Origin: Rhizobiaceae bacterium
GTDB lineage: Bacteria > Pseudomonadota > Alphaproteobacteria > Rhizobiales > Rhizobiaceae
DNA: 64,000 nucleotides
Reading direction: 5' to 3'
Assembly: GCA_017643495.1 (NCBI GenBank)
Contig: JAEPNK010000001.1
Span: 1,593,623 to 1,657,622, forward strand
A model generated the notes under the pieces. It saw only the letters and a list, made by a program, of their open reading frames with translations, had not been told where the DNA came from and did not search any database. The translations under genes were made by a program, and so were the position numbers. This document shows, piece after piece, positions 8,459 through 18,714 of this stretch (position 1 is its first letter; every line of letters starts with the position of its first letter).

Positions 8459-9394
8459 TCAGGAGCCAATTCGAACCCGGCCATGCATTTGGCCGGGTTT
8501 GCTTTTTTTGTCAGCCGCCTGTTTCAAAATCTCGGCAATCTCTACAAACTGGTCAGCAAGCGGGTTTGTCTTTCGCCATATCATGCCGATCACGCGTTTT
8601 GGCCTTGGAGCCTTGAAACGCGACACGCAAACATCAGCAGTTCTTGTTTCGATATCAACAGCCATTTCCGGTACCAGCGTCACACCAATTCCCGCACCGA
8701 CCATCTGCACCAGGGTTGAAAGTGAACTGCCATCCAGTCCTTCCTTTGGCAGACCGGACCGAGGGTTGCAGAATGCCAGGGCCTGGTCACGGAAACAGTG
8801 ACCTTCTTCCAGCAGCAGCAACCTCATTTGCGATAGCGTATCGCTTCCGGGAACGGGCTTTCCGGCGTCTTCCAACGGTCTGACCAACAGAAACTCTTCT
8901 GAAAACAAGGGGAACTCGGTGAAGCTGGTTTCCGAAACCGGTAATGCCACAATTGCCATGTCCAATTGCCCGTCACCCAGTTCGCGAACAAGACGTTCGG
9001 TCAGGGTTTCACGTACGTGAATATCGATGCCGGGGTGCCTGAAAGTCAGGTTGCCTATGAAAGTCGGAAGCAGATAGGGGGCAACGGTTGGAATAATGCC
9101 GATACGCAGGCGAGTTAGCCGACCGGACTGTGCAGAATGGGCAAGGTCAGAAAGTTCATCAACAGAATGGAGAATTTTACGGGCACGTTCTGCCACGGTC
9201 TCTCCAAATGCTGTCAGCTTGATCTGGCGCGCATGACGTTCGAAGAGTGGAGTGCCGAACTGCTCTTCCAGTTCCTTGATCTGCATGGACAATGCAGGCT
9301 GTGAAATGGCGCTTGCGTCAGCCGCTCTGCCAAAGTGTCCGTGAGCTGCCAGTGCCAGAAAATATCTCAGTTGTTTCAGTGTCAGGTTTTTCAT
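8459..9394 (-). CDS. oxyR: LysR-family peroxide regulator OxyR
   Basis: A 311-residue LysR-type regulator. The N-terminal winged helix-turn-helix is at about 1-65 (LKQLRYFLALAAHGHFGRAA and ISQPALSMQIKELEE). The effector domain has the OxyR redox signature EEGHCFRDQALAFC, with Cys200 and Cys209 spaced exactly like the disulfide-forming Cys199/Cys208 of E. coli OxyR, plus GSSLSTLVQMVGAGIGVTLVPE. Hydrogen peroxide oxidation would switch it to activate the divergent katG gene. The start is the first ATG in the family alignment. The gene runs convergently into the chemoreceptor gene 14 bases away. Confidence 0.95.
   Translation of the reverse strand: MKNLTLKQLRYFLALAAHGHFGRAADASAISQPALSMQIKELEEQFGTPLFERHARQIKLTAFGETVAERARKILHSVDELSDLAHSAQSGRLTRLRIGIIPTVAPYLLPTFIGNLTFRHPGIDIHVRETLTERLVRELGDGQLDMAIVALPVSETSFTEFPLFSEEFLLVRPLEDAGKPVPGSDTLSQMRLLLLEEGHCFRDQALAFCNPRSGLPKEGLDGSSLSTLVQMVGAGIGVTLVPEMAVDIETRTADVCVSRFKAPRPKRVIGMIWRKTNPLADQFVEIAEILKQAADKKSKPGQMHGRVRIGS
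8474..8509 (+). terminator. Rho-independent terminator of the chemoreceptor gene
   Basis: AACCCGGCC (8474-8482) pairs perfectly with GGCCGGGTT (8491-8499) and is followed by TGC and seven T. The element lies inside the 3' end of the convergent oxyR gene, so the last codons of oxyR double as the terminator. Confidence 0.85.
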
Positions 9395-9440
9395 AAGAAA
9401 TTCTTATCGCAACAATTAGAAAATTCAACTTCAATTAATT

Positions 9441-9461
9441 GAATTCGTTTGTTACGAATTC
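9441..9461. promoter_or_regulatory. Inverted repeat in the oxyR-katG intergenic region
   Basis: GAATTCG (9441-9447) and CGAATTC (9455-9461) form a perfect inverted repeat with a 7-base spacer, 47 bases upstream of oxyR and about 120 upstream of katG. It is a candidate OxyR or dual-control site by position. It does not match the E. coli OxyR consensus clearly, so the binding protein is uncertain. Confidence 0.4.
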
Positions 9462-9523
9462 GCCATGAAATACAGCTACCCGTACTGTCAGCGCCGGTTC
9501 AATTCGCTTTAAACCGGCCATGA

Positions 9524-11782
<2,259 letters not shown>

Positions 11783-11806
11783 CAGGGGTTCATTGAACCA
11801 CACTTG

Positions 11807-11838
11807 AACGGCGCTTCATTTGAGGCGCCGTTTTTTTT
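11807..11838 (+). terminator. Rho-independent terminator of katG
   Basis: AACGGCGC (11807-11814) pairs with GCGCCGTT (11825-11832) and runs into a tract of eight T (11831-11838), 24 bases after the katG stop. Confidence 0.9.
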
Positions 11839-11928
11839 GCCAGACATTGAATTTGGTTGACCCGTTGCCAAAAAAGAGTATCGCCGGATTATCAGGGAAT
11901 TTGACTTTGTCATTGTTCCGGGTGTGGA

Positions 11929-12852
11929 ATGCGCAGATTTCGACGGGCAGTTTGTATGGAAAGTGGAAAAAGCACCGAGACTGTGAAGGCGCATGGTGCA
12001 ATGTTGTTGTTTGCTGCCATTATTTCCGGTTCCTTCTCACTCGGTGATCTCGCGGCCCCCCATATCGCGCCAGCTGCACTGAATGGCGTTCGCTTCACCT
12101 TTGCCTGCCTGATCATGTTGACGGCTGGTTTGGCCATTCATGGCAAGCCCCCGATACTGGCAACCGGCTATTGGCGTTTTTTTGTTCTTGGCGGGTTGTC
12201 TGCTGCCTATTTTGTCACGATGTTCGTCGCATTGCAGATTGCTGAGCCTGTTTCAACCGGGGCAGTCTTCACATTGATCCCGCTAATGAGTACTGGCTTC
12301 GGCTGTTTGTTGTTGAAACAGACGGTTGGTCTTCGGGTCTGGACCGGGCTGTTGTTGGCCGCATGTGGGGCTTTGTGGGTCATCTTCGAAGGTAACCTCG
12401 AGGCAATGCGGAGATTTCGGATCGGTGAAGGGGAGTTGATATATCTGGTGGGATGCATTGCCTATGCTGCTTATGCACCGCTTGTACGTAAACTGAACCG
12501 GGGAGAAGCTGCTTACCCCTTCACCTTCATGACGCTCTTGGGTTGCACGCTGATCACGATTGTGGCCGGTATGGGTGATCTCGCCGCGACAAACTGGATG
12601 GAATTGCCCGGGATTGTATGGGTGGCAATCGTTTATCTGGCAATATTTGCAACGGCCTGTACCTTTTTCCTGTTGCAGTACGCATCACTGCGGCTGCCTT
12701 CATCAAAAGTGCTTTCCTATGGATACCTGATCCCCGGCTTTGTCATTCTTTATGAAGGATTGCTGGGGCATGGCTGGGCAGGCTGGAGCATGGTAGCAGG
12801 AGCCGCACTGGCTGCTCTGGCGCTGGTATATGCATTGCTTAGCAGGGAATAG
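11929..12852 (+). CDS. DMT-superfamily transporter, EamA type
   Basis: A 307-residue protein with about ten membrane segments in two EamA repeats (first about 25-155, second about 165-300). Typical features are the early HIAPAALNGVRFTFACLIML segment and the second-half SLRLPSSKVLSYGYLIPGF motif. EamA proteins export metabolites or amino acids; the substrate cannot be told. The start is uncertain: ATG at 11929 gives an arginine-rich cytoplasmic lead, while ATG at 11956 (residue 10) is also plausible and neither has a strong ribosome site. It converges on the TetR-family gene with one base between stops. Confidence 0.8.
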   Translation: MRRFRRAVCMESGKSTETVKAHGAMLLFAAIISGSFSLGDLAAPHIAPAALNGVRFTFACLIMLTAGLAIHGKPPILATGYWRFFVLGGLSAAYFVTMFVALQIAEPVSTGAVFTLIPLMSTGFGCLLLKQTVGLRVWTGLLLAACGALWVIFEGNLEAMRRFRIGEGELIYLVGCIAYAAYAPLVRKLNRGEAAYPFTFMTLLGCTLITIVAGMGDLAATNWMELPGIVWVAIVYLAIFATACTFFLLQYASLRLPSSKVLSYGYLIPGFVILYEGLLGHGWAGWSMVAGAALAALALVYALLSRE

Positions 12853-12853
12853 G

Positions 12854-13501
12854 TCAGCCCTGGTCCCGTTCAGGTGAAGGCCTTAGGCCGATACCATCAA
12901 GAATAATCGTCGTGACACTTGCTTTGGCATCCTGCCACTGCCTGTTATTCATGGGCTTGTTGCCGTTTAGCGCGGTAATCTGGTGCTGGAAATCAGCATA
13001 ATGCTGGGTCGTTGCCCATATCAGATACAGGATTGCTTTCGGGTCCATCTGCTTTATGCGCCCGTCCGCCATCCAGCGTTTGAAAATCCGCTCCCGTGTT
13101 GCAATCCATGCCTTGAGTTCATTCTCGATATATTCTTGTGCAAATGGAGCGCCATGAATAATTTCGTTTGCCCAGACTTTCGAACCGTGAGGCCGCTGGC
13201 GTGATAGTTCCATTTTGTCATGAATGTACATGGTAAGCGCTTGCGCCGGATCCATGTCACCATCCATGCCTTTTGATGCATCCAGCCAGAGATGAAAAAT
13301 GTCTTCTATGACCCGGCGGTACAGAGCCTCCTTGGAATGGAAATAATACACGATGTTTGATTTCGGAACGCCGGCTTCTTCTGCAATCATGCTTATGGAT
13401 GAGCCCTTGTATCCTGCCTCGGCAAAGACCCGTTCTGCAGCTTTCAGAATGGTTGTTACGTTGCGTTCACGTGTTTGCTGTCTGGTTTCTCCGGTCAGCA
13501 T
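12854..13501 (-). CDS. rutR: TetR-family regulator, RutR-like
   Basis: A 215-residue TetR-family repressor. The N-terminal helix-turn-helix is at about 12-62 (ILKAAERVFAEAGYKGSSIS and VPKSNIVYYFHSKEALY). The C-terminal half, with ANEIIHGAPFAQEYIENELK and YLIWATTQHYADFQHQ, resembles RutR, the uracil/thymine-sensing regulator of pyrimidine use. It is divergent from a nine-gene pyrimidine-degradation and uptake operon, which supports that role. Two perfect palindromes lie in the shared 373-base promoter region. Assignment to RutR rather than a close TetR relative is likely but not certain. Confidence 0.8.
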   Translation of the reverse strand: MLTGETRQQTRERNVTTILKAAERVFAEAGYKGSSISMIAEEAGVPKSNIVYYFHSKEALYRRVIEDIFHLWLDASKGMDGDMDPAQALTMYIHDKMELSRQRPHGSKVWANEIIHGAPFAQEYIENELKAWIATRERIFKRWMADGRIKQMDPKAILYLIWATTQHYADFQHQITALNGNKPMNNRQWQDAKASVTTIILDGIGLRPSPERDQG

Positions 13502-13585
13502 GTCAAGAAAAGCTCTTTAAAATCATGTACCTGAACTCCAATGGAGTTATCTTAGCCTGTAAGGCGGCGTCTGAAAACAAAAAAC

Positions 13586-13601
13586 CTGCACGATCGTGCA
13601 G
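13586..13601. promoter_or_regulatory. Perfect 16-bp palindrome, candidate operator
   Basis: CTGCACGATCGTGCAG reads identically on both strands. It is 85 bases upstream of the RutR-like gene and in the control region of the pyrimidine operon, where a TetR-family dimer would be expected to bind. Confidence 0.5.
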
Positions 13602-13679
13602 AAAATGCTTGACCGATTGTACAGAACGCGGTTTCATTTGTTATCCGTGATTGTGAGGGTAATCATGCGAGCATTGAAA

Positions 13680-13695
13680 ATTGCATTTGTGCAAT
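13680..13695. promoter_or_regulatory. Inverted repeat, candidate second operator
   Basis: ATTGCA (13680-13685) and TGCAAT (13690-13695) are perfect inverted arms separated by TTTG. The element shares the TGCA core with the palindrome at 13586-13601 and may be a second, weaker site. Confidence 0.35.
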
Positions 13696-13874
13696 ATTTG
13701 CATCTTGTTTGCGAGGCTGGATTATTGCCTCGGATTGCTGCTGTTTGCCTTTCGGCGGGCAAGCCTGTTTCCCTCGCGGAATTTTTCCAGTTTCAAATTC
13801 ACACCACAATTGTGGGCAGGCCAGATGGTCCGCCGGTCAGCGTGCCGGTGCCAAGTCTGCAGACAGGATAGGGC

Positions 13875-15128
13875 ATGATGGCAACACCCGGCGAAAACCT
13901 CCGTATCAATGGCGACCGTCTCTGGTCATCAATCCATGAGATGGCAGAAATCGGACCGGGGGTAGCCGGTGGTTCCAATCGTCAGACCGTGACAGACGAA
14001 GATGCGCAGGGTCGCAAACTTTTCCAGAAGTGGTGTGAGGACGAGGGGCTGATCATGGGTGTCGACCAGATGGGCACCATGTTCATGCGTCGTGAGGGAA
14101 CTAACCCCGATGCATTGCCTGTTTATGTCGGTTCACACCTTGATACTCAGCCAACCGGTGGACGGTATGACGGGGTCCTTGGCGTTCTGGCCGGTCTGGA
14201 AATTGTACGTACGCTGAATGATCTGGACATCAAGACAAAACATCCGATTGTGGTCACCAACTGGACAAATGAGGAAGGCACCCGCTTTGCTCCGGCCATG
14301 ATGGCGTCCGGTGTTTTCGCCAAGCAGTTCACGCAGGACTGGGCTTACGCCAAGACTGATGCCGATGGAAAAACCTTCGGTGAAGAACTGGAGCGCATCG
14401 GTTGGAAAGGCGATGAGGAAGTCGGCAGCCGGGACATGCGGGCTTTCTTTGAACTTCACATCGAACAAGGGCCGATACTGGAAGCCGAGAATATCGATAT
14501 CGGTGTTGTTACACACGGACAGGGACTTTCCTGGACGCAGGTCACGATTACCGGCAAGGATGCACATACCGGCTCAACGCCGATGCCCATGCGCAAGAAC
14601 GCAGGGCTTGGCATGGCACGTGTTCTGGAACTGGTCGATGAAATTGCGTGGAGCCACAAGCCCGATGCCGTCGGTGCGGCGGGACATATCGAGGTTTTCC
14701 CGAACTCGCGCAACGTCATACCCGGCAAGGTGGTTTTCACCGTCGATTTTCGCTCTCCCGAACTCGATGTGATTAAGGATATGGAAAACCGCCTTGCCGT
14801 TGGTGCCAGGAAAATATGTGACGAGATGGGGCTGGAGATAGAACTTGAAAAGGTCGGGGGATTTGACCCGGTTGAGTTCGATGATGGGTGCGTAACCGCG
14901 ATCCGTAATGCCGCAGAGCGTCTTGGCTATTCACACAGGGATATTGTTTCCGGAGCTGGCCACGATGCCTGCTGGATCAACCGTTGTGCTCCAACCGCAA
15001 TGGTGATGTGCCCGTGTGTCGACGGCTTGTCTCATAATGAGGCTGAGGAAATTTCCAAGGAGTGGAGCACGGCAGGCGCGGAAGTGCTGTTCCACGCAGT
15101 GGTCGAAACGGCGGAGATTGTCAGTTGA
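13875..15128 (+). CDS. hyuC: N-carbamoyl-beta-alanine amidohydrolase family enzyme (M20, HyuC/AmaB type)
   Basis: A 417-residue Zn-dependent M20-family amidohydrolase. Metal ligands are visible in VGSHLDTQPTGGRYDG (His88, Asp99), TNEEGTRFAP (Glu133/134) and near the C-terminus in LSHNEAEE. The dimerisation/lid domain lies in the middle, with DAHTGSTPMPMRKNA. Because it precedes dihydropyrimidinase and dihydropyrimidine dehydrogenase genes, the likely reaction is hydrolysis of N-carbamoyl-beta-alanine (or the beta-aminoisobutyrate analogue) to the beta-amino acid, CO2 and ammonia, the last step of reductive pyrimidine breakdown. Related allantoate amidohydrolases share the motifs. First gene of the operon. 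Confidence 0.88.
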   Translation: MMATPGENLRINGDRLWSSIHEMAEIGPGVAGGSNRQTVTDEDAQGRKLFQKWCEDEGLIMGVDQMGTMFMRREGTNPDALPVYVGSHLDTQPTGGRYDGVLGVLAGLEIVRTLNDLDIKTKHPIVVTNWTNEEGTRFAPAMMASGVFAKQFTQDWAYAKTDADGKTFGEELERIGWKGDEEVGSRDMRAFFELHIEQGPILEAENIDIGVVTHGQGLSWTQVTITGKDAHTGSTPMPMRKNAGLGMARVLELVDEIAWSHKPDAVGAAGHIEVFPNSRNVIPGKVVFTVDFRSPELDVIKDMENRLAVGARKICDEMGLEIELEKVGGFDPVEFDDGCVTAIRNAAERLGYSHRDIVSGAGHDACWINRCAPTAMVMCPCVDGLSHNEAEEISKEWSTAGAEVLFHAVVETAEIVS

Positions 15129-15186
15129 ACCTGCGTGCCGCACACCCACGATCCGAAGCGGAGAGAAAAACTACGGGAGCCACACC

Positions 15187-16644
15187 ATGACCATAACCAC
15201 CATCAAAAACGGAACCATCGTCACTGCTGATCTGACCTACAAGGCAGATGTACAGGTTGAAAACGGTGTGATCAGCGCCATCGGGCCAAACCTTTCCGGC
15301 GGTGAGGAACTGGATGCGACCGGGTGTTACATCATGCCGGGTGGCATCGATCCGCATACTCACTTGGAAATGCCGTTCATGGGGACATATTCCTCTGATG
15401 ATTTCGAGAGCGGGACGAGGGCAGCACTCTCCGGTGGTACCACAATGGTTGTTGACTTCGCCTTGCCTGCGCCGGGGCAGTCACTGCTGGAAGCAATCCA
15501 GATGTGGGACAACAAGTCGACCCGCGCCAATTGCGATTACTCCTTTCACATGGCGATCACCTGGTGGGGTGAGCAGGTATTCAACGAAATGGAGACGGTC
15601 GTAAAGGACAAGGGCATCAACACGTTCAAGCACTTCCTGGCCTACAAGGGCGCGTTGATGGTGAACGATGATGAACTCTACGCTTCTTTCCAGCGTTGTG
15701 CGGAACTGGGCGCAATTCCCATGGTGCATGCCGAAAACGGCGATGTGGTCGCGGAACTGTCCGCAAAGCTATTGGCTGAAGGAAATAACGGCCCGGAGGC
15801 GCATGCCTATTCCCGTCCGCCACAGGTAGAAGGCGAGGCAACCAACCGCGCCATCATGATCGCTGACATGGCCGGTGCGCCACTCTATGTGGTGCATACA
15901 TCATGCGAGGACAGTCACGAAGCGATCCGTCGGGCACGGCAACAGGGCAAGCGTGTCTGGGGCGAACCGCTGATCCAGCATTTGACGCTCGATGAAAGCG
16001 AGTATTTCAACAAGGATTGGGACCATGCGGCACGCCGTGTGATGTCTCCGCCATTCCGCAACAAGCAGCACCAGGATTCCCTCTGGGCCGGTCTTGCTGC
16101 CGGGTCATTGTCGGTAGTGGCTACAGATCATTGTGCTTTCACTACTGAGCAGAAACGCTACGGTGTTGGAGATTTTACCAAGATACCAAACGGCACCGGC
16201 GGTCTTGAGGACCGTTTGCCGATGTTGTGGACCTATGGCGTTGCTACAGGCCGTCTGACAATGAACGAGTTTGTAGCCGTCACTTCCACCAATATTGCCA
16301 AGATCATGAACATGTATCCGAAAAAGGGTGCTGTGTTGGTGGGTAGTGATGCAGACCTTGTAGTCTGGGATCCCGAAAAGGAAAAAACCATTGCCGCGAA
16401 CAGTCAGCAATCGGCCATTGATTACAATGTTTTTGAGGGCAAGAAGGTCAGGGGGCTGCCGCGTTATACTCTCAGCCGCGGGCTGGTCTCTGTCGTTGAT
16501 GGAGAAGTGAAGACACAGGAAGGCCACGGCAAGTTTGTCAAGCGTGAGCCAAACGGCACGGTAAGCAAGGCGCTTTCCACATGGAAGGAACTCACCAATC
16601 CCAATCCGGTGAAGCGGACCGGTATTCCGGCAACAGGGGTTTGA
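15187..16644 (+). CDS. hydA: Dihydropyrimidinase (D-hydantoinase family)
   Basis: A 485-residue cyclic amidohydrolase of standard length. The binuclear metal site is shown by GGIDPHTHLEMPF (His57, His59), the carbamylated lysine Lys154 in FLAYKGAL, and the later histidines in MVHAENGD and VVHTSCED, with the catalytic Asp in ATDHCAF. It opens dihydrouracil or dihydrothymine to the N-carbamoyl-beta-amino acid that HyuC then hydrolyses. The open frame extends upstream into hyuC, but the ATG at 15187 with GGGAG ahead of it matches the family N-terminus. It ends one base before the TTG start of the next gene. Confidence 0.94.
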   Translation: MTITTIKNGTIVTADLTYKADVQVENGVISAIGPNLSGGEELDATGCYIMPGGIDPHTHLEMPFMGTYSSDDFESGTRAALSGGTTMVVDFALPAPGQSLLEAIQMWDNKSTRANCDYSFHMAITWWGEQVFNEMETVVKDKGINTFKHFLAYKGALMVNDDELYASFQRCAELGAIPMVHAENGDVVAELSAKLLAEGNNGPEAHAYSRPPQVEGEATNRAIMIADMAGAPLYVVHTSCEDSHEAIRRARQQGKRVWGEPLIQHLTLDESEYFNKDWDHAARRVMSPPFRNKQHQDSLWAGLAAGSLSVVATDHCAFTTEQKRYGVGDFTKIPNGTGGLEDRLPMLWTYGVATGRLTMNEFVAVTSTNIAKIMNMYPKKGAVLVGSDADLVVWDPEKEKTIAANSQQSAIDYNVFEGKKVRGLPRYTLSRGLVSVVDGEVKTQEGHGKFVKREPNGTVSKALSTWKELTNPNPVKRTGIPATGV

Positions 16645-16645
16645 T

Positions 16646-17041
16646 TTGGAGAAAATTTTTATCGCTGCCGCCGCTATCACGAATGACAGGAACCAGATGC
16701 TCCTGGTGAGGAAAGAAAACACCGGAGCGTTCATGCAGCCTGGAGGCAAAATTGATAAAGGTGAAAGTTCGCTACAGGCGCTTGTCAGGGAATTGTACGA
16801 AGAACTGTCGCTGGAAGTAAATGAAAGCGAACTGGTCTGGCTGGGAAGTTATTGTGCTGATGCCGCCAACGAACCGAACATGATCGTACAGGCAGAGGTT
16901 TTTGCCATGAAGACCGACAAACGGGTTAAACCCGGTGCCGAAATTGCAGAGGTTTCCTGGTACCCGGATCATAATAAGAAAAACATTGAGCTGGCCCCGC
17001 TTACACGCGACAAGGTTCTTCCGGCGATTGGACTTGCATGA
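16646..17041 (+). CDS. Nudix hydrolase
   Basis: A 131-residue protein with a complete Nudix box from GGKIDKGESS through LVRELYEELSLEV, matching G-x5-E-x7-REUxEE. Nudix enzymes hydrolyse nucleoside diphosphate-linked compounds. The start is a TTG directly after the dihydropyrimidinase stop, and the stop overlaps the ABC ATPase start by 4 bases (ATGA), so it is translated as part of the pyrimidine operon. The substrate is unknown; the operon makes a pyrimidine nucleotide or an oxidised relative worth considering. There is no in-frame ATG before the Nudix box other than Met18. Confidence 0.85.
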   Translation: MEKIFIAAAAITNDRNQMLLVRKENTGAFMQPGGKIDKGESSLQALVRELYEELSLEVNESELVWLGSYCADAANEPNMIVQAEVFAMKTDKRVKPGAEIAEVSWYPDHNKKNIELAPLTRDKVLPAIGLA

Positions 17042-17817
17042 AAAACGTTATTACCACAGAAGGTCTCAATCTGACATTCCAGACCAATGATGGTCCTGTG
17101 CATGCCTTGTCAGATGTGAACCTTGAAGTCGGGCAGGGCGATTTCGTATCCTTCATTGGGCCTTCGGGGTGTGGCAAGACTACTTTCCTCAGGGTCATCG
17201 CCGACCTTGAAAAACCCACTGGAGGTTCGATTTCAGTCAATGGCATGACACCGGAACAGGCCCGCAGGGAGCGCGCTTACGGTTATGTGTTTCAGGCAGC
17301 ATCCTTGCTTCCGTGGCGCACCATCGAGAAAAACGTTGCCCTGCCGCTCGAGATCATGGGACTTTCTTCAACAGAACAGAAAGAACGCACATCAAGGGTG
17401 TTGGAGCTTGTCGATCTAGCAGGCTTTGGCAAGAAATATCCATGGCAATTGTCCGGCGGCATGCAACAGCGTGCCTCGATTGCCCGTGCATTGGCTTTTG
17501 ATGCCGATCTGCTGCTCATGGACGAGCCGTTCGGCGCGCTTGACGAGATTGTTCGCGACCATCTCAACGAGCAGTTGCTCAAACTCTGGGATCGCACCAA
17601 CAAGACCATTTGTTTTGTGACGCACTCGATCCCTGAGGCCGTCTATCTTTCGACGCGGATCGTTGTCATGTCACCACGCCCCGGCCGCGTGACGGATGTG
17701 ATTGAATCAACCCTGCCAAAAGAACGGCCGCTCGAGATCCGTGAAAGCAAGGAATTTCTCGAAATTGCCCACCGTGTTCGGGAGGGGCTGAGAGCAGGAC
17801 ATTCCTATGATGAGTGA
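17038..17817 (+). CDS. ABC transporter ATPase, NitT/TauT family (probable pyrimidine uptake)
   Basis: A 259-residue ATP-binding subunit. Walker A is GPSGCGKTT (41-49), the Q-loop is near YVFQAASLLPW, the signature is LSGGMQQR and Walker B with the switch is LLMDEPFGALDE, followed by the H-loop FVTHSIPEA. This is the NitT/TauT/ThiZ subclass that works with the two permeases and the NMT1-like binding protein encoded next. Membership in a pyrimidine-degradation operon suggests uptake of a pyrimidine base or related ring. Starts by 4-base overlap with the Nudix gene. Confidence 0.88.
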   Translation: MKNVITTEGLNLTFQTNDGPVHALSDVNLEVGQGDFVSFIGPSGCGKTTFLRVIADLEKPTGGSISVNGMTPEQARRERAYGYVFQAASLLPWRTIEKNVALPLEIMGLSSTEQKERTSRVLELVDLAGFGKKYPWQLSGGMQQRASIARALAFDADLLLMDEPFGALDEIVRDHLNEQLLKLWDRTNKTICFVTHSIPEAVYLSTRIVVMSPRPGRVTDVIESTLPKERPLEIRESKEFLEIAHRVREGLRAGHSYDE

Positions 17818-17823
17818 GCGCAA

Positions 17824-18714
17824 ATGACCAGAAAAGGCAAAACCATACCGGTATTGACCATCGTCGCGGCCATCGTGATGTTGTGGTACATCGGCTCGGT
17901 GTGGATGAATGCGCCTTTCGAATATGACCAGGCTGAGCGCCTGTCCAAGCCTGCGCCAGCCTTCGGCGAACTGGTAACGAAAACCATGGCACAAGAGCGA
18001 CCGGTCTTGCCTGCTCCGCATCAGGTGCTGACGGAAATTTATGAAACAACGGTTCTGAAAAAGATCACGTCGAAGCGTTCGCTGATTTACCATGCGTGGA
18101 TTACGTTGTCTGCGACACTGCTTGGGTTCGTGATTGGAACGGCACTGGGCATCGCACTGGCTGTCGGCATTGTTCACAACAGGGCAATGGACAAATCGGT
18201 CATGCCCTGGGTGATTACTTCTCAAACCATTCCTATCCTGGCCATTGCACCGATGATCATCGTTGTTTTGAATGCTGCCGGCATTTCCGGCCTGCTGCCC
18301 AAAGCGCTGATTTCCACTTATCTTTCTTTTTTCCCGGTCGTGGTCGGCATGGTGAAGGGGCTTCGCTCACCCAGCATGAGCGAGCTTGATCTGATGCGAA
18401 CCTACAATGCCTCCAGGGCACAAACTTTCTGGAAACTGCGCTGGCCATCATCGATGCCGTACCTGTTTACATCGCTCAAGGTTGCTGTGGCCATTTCACT
18501 TGTTGGTGCAATTGTTGGAGAAATGCCCACAGGGGCGGTTGCAGGACTTGGTGCCCGCTTGCTGGCGGGAAGCTATTACGGACAGACAATCCAGATATGG
18601 TCTGCCTTGTTCATGGCCGCTGCACTCGCCGCAGTCCTGGTCATGCTGGTTGGTTTTGCGCATGCGTATGTATTGCGCCAGATGGGACAGAAACCGGGAG
18701 GGGCATTGGCATGA
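17824..18714 (+). CDS. ABC transporter permease, NitT/TauT family (first)
   Basis: A 296-residue permease with an N-terminal membrane anchor (residues 8-25), a periplasmic stretch, and five or more membrane segments from about 95 on. The cytoplasmic coupling loop motif (EAA-like) is at MRTYNASRAQTFWKLRWPSS. It pairs with the next gene as a heterodimeric membrane domain. It begins 6 bases after the ATPase gene and overlaps the next permease by 4 bases. Confidence 0.87.
   Translation: MTRKGKTIPVLTIVAAIVMLWYIGSVWMNAPFEYDQAERLSKPAPAFGELVTKTMAQERPVLPAPHQVLTEIYETTVLKKITSKRSLIYHAWITLSATLLGFVIGTALGIALAVGIVHNRAMDKSVMPWVITSQTIPILAIAPMIIVVLNAAGISGLLPKALISTYLSFFPVVVGMVKGLRSPSMSELDLMRTYNASRAQTFWKLRWPSSMPYLFTSLKVAVAISLVGAIVGEMPTGAVAGLGARLLAGSYYGQTIQIWSALFMAAALAAVLVMLVGFAHAYVLRQMGQKPGGALA

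Larger units (their letters stand above)
13502..13874. promoter_or_regulatory. Divergent promoter region between the RutR-like gene and hyuC
   Basis: No gene is supported in these 373 bases. The region contains two perfect palindromes (13586-13601 and 13680-13695) and TTGACC at 13609-13614, which matches the left half of the enterobacterial RutR site but lacks a good right half. The promoters of both divergent units must lie here. Confidence 0.6.
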
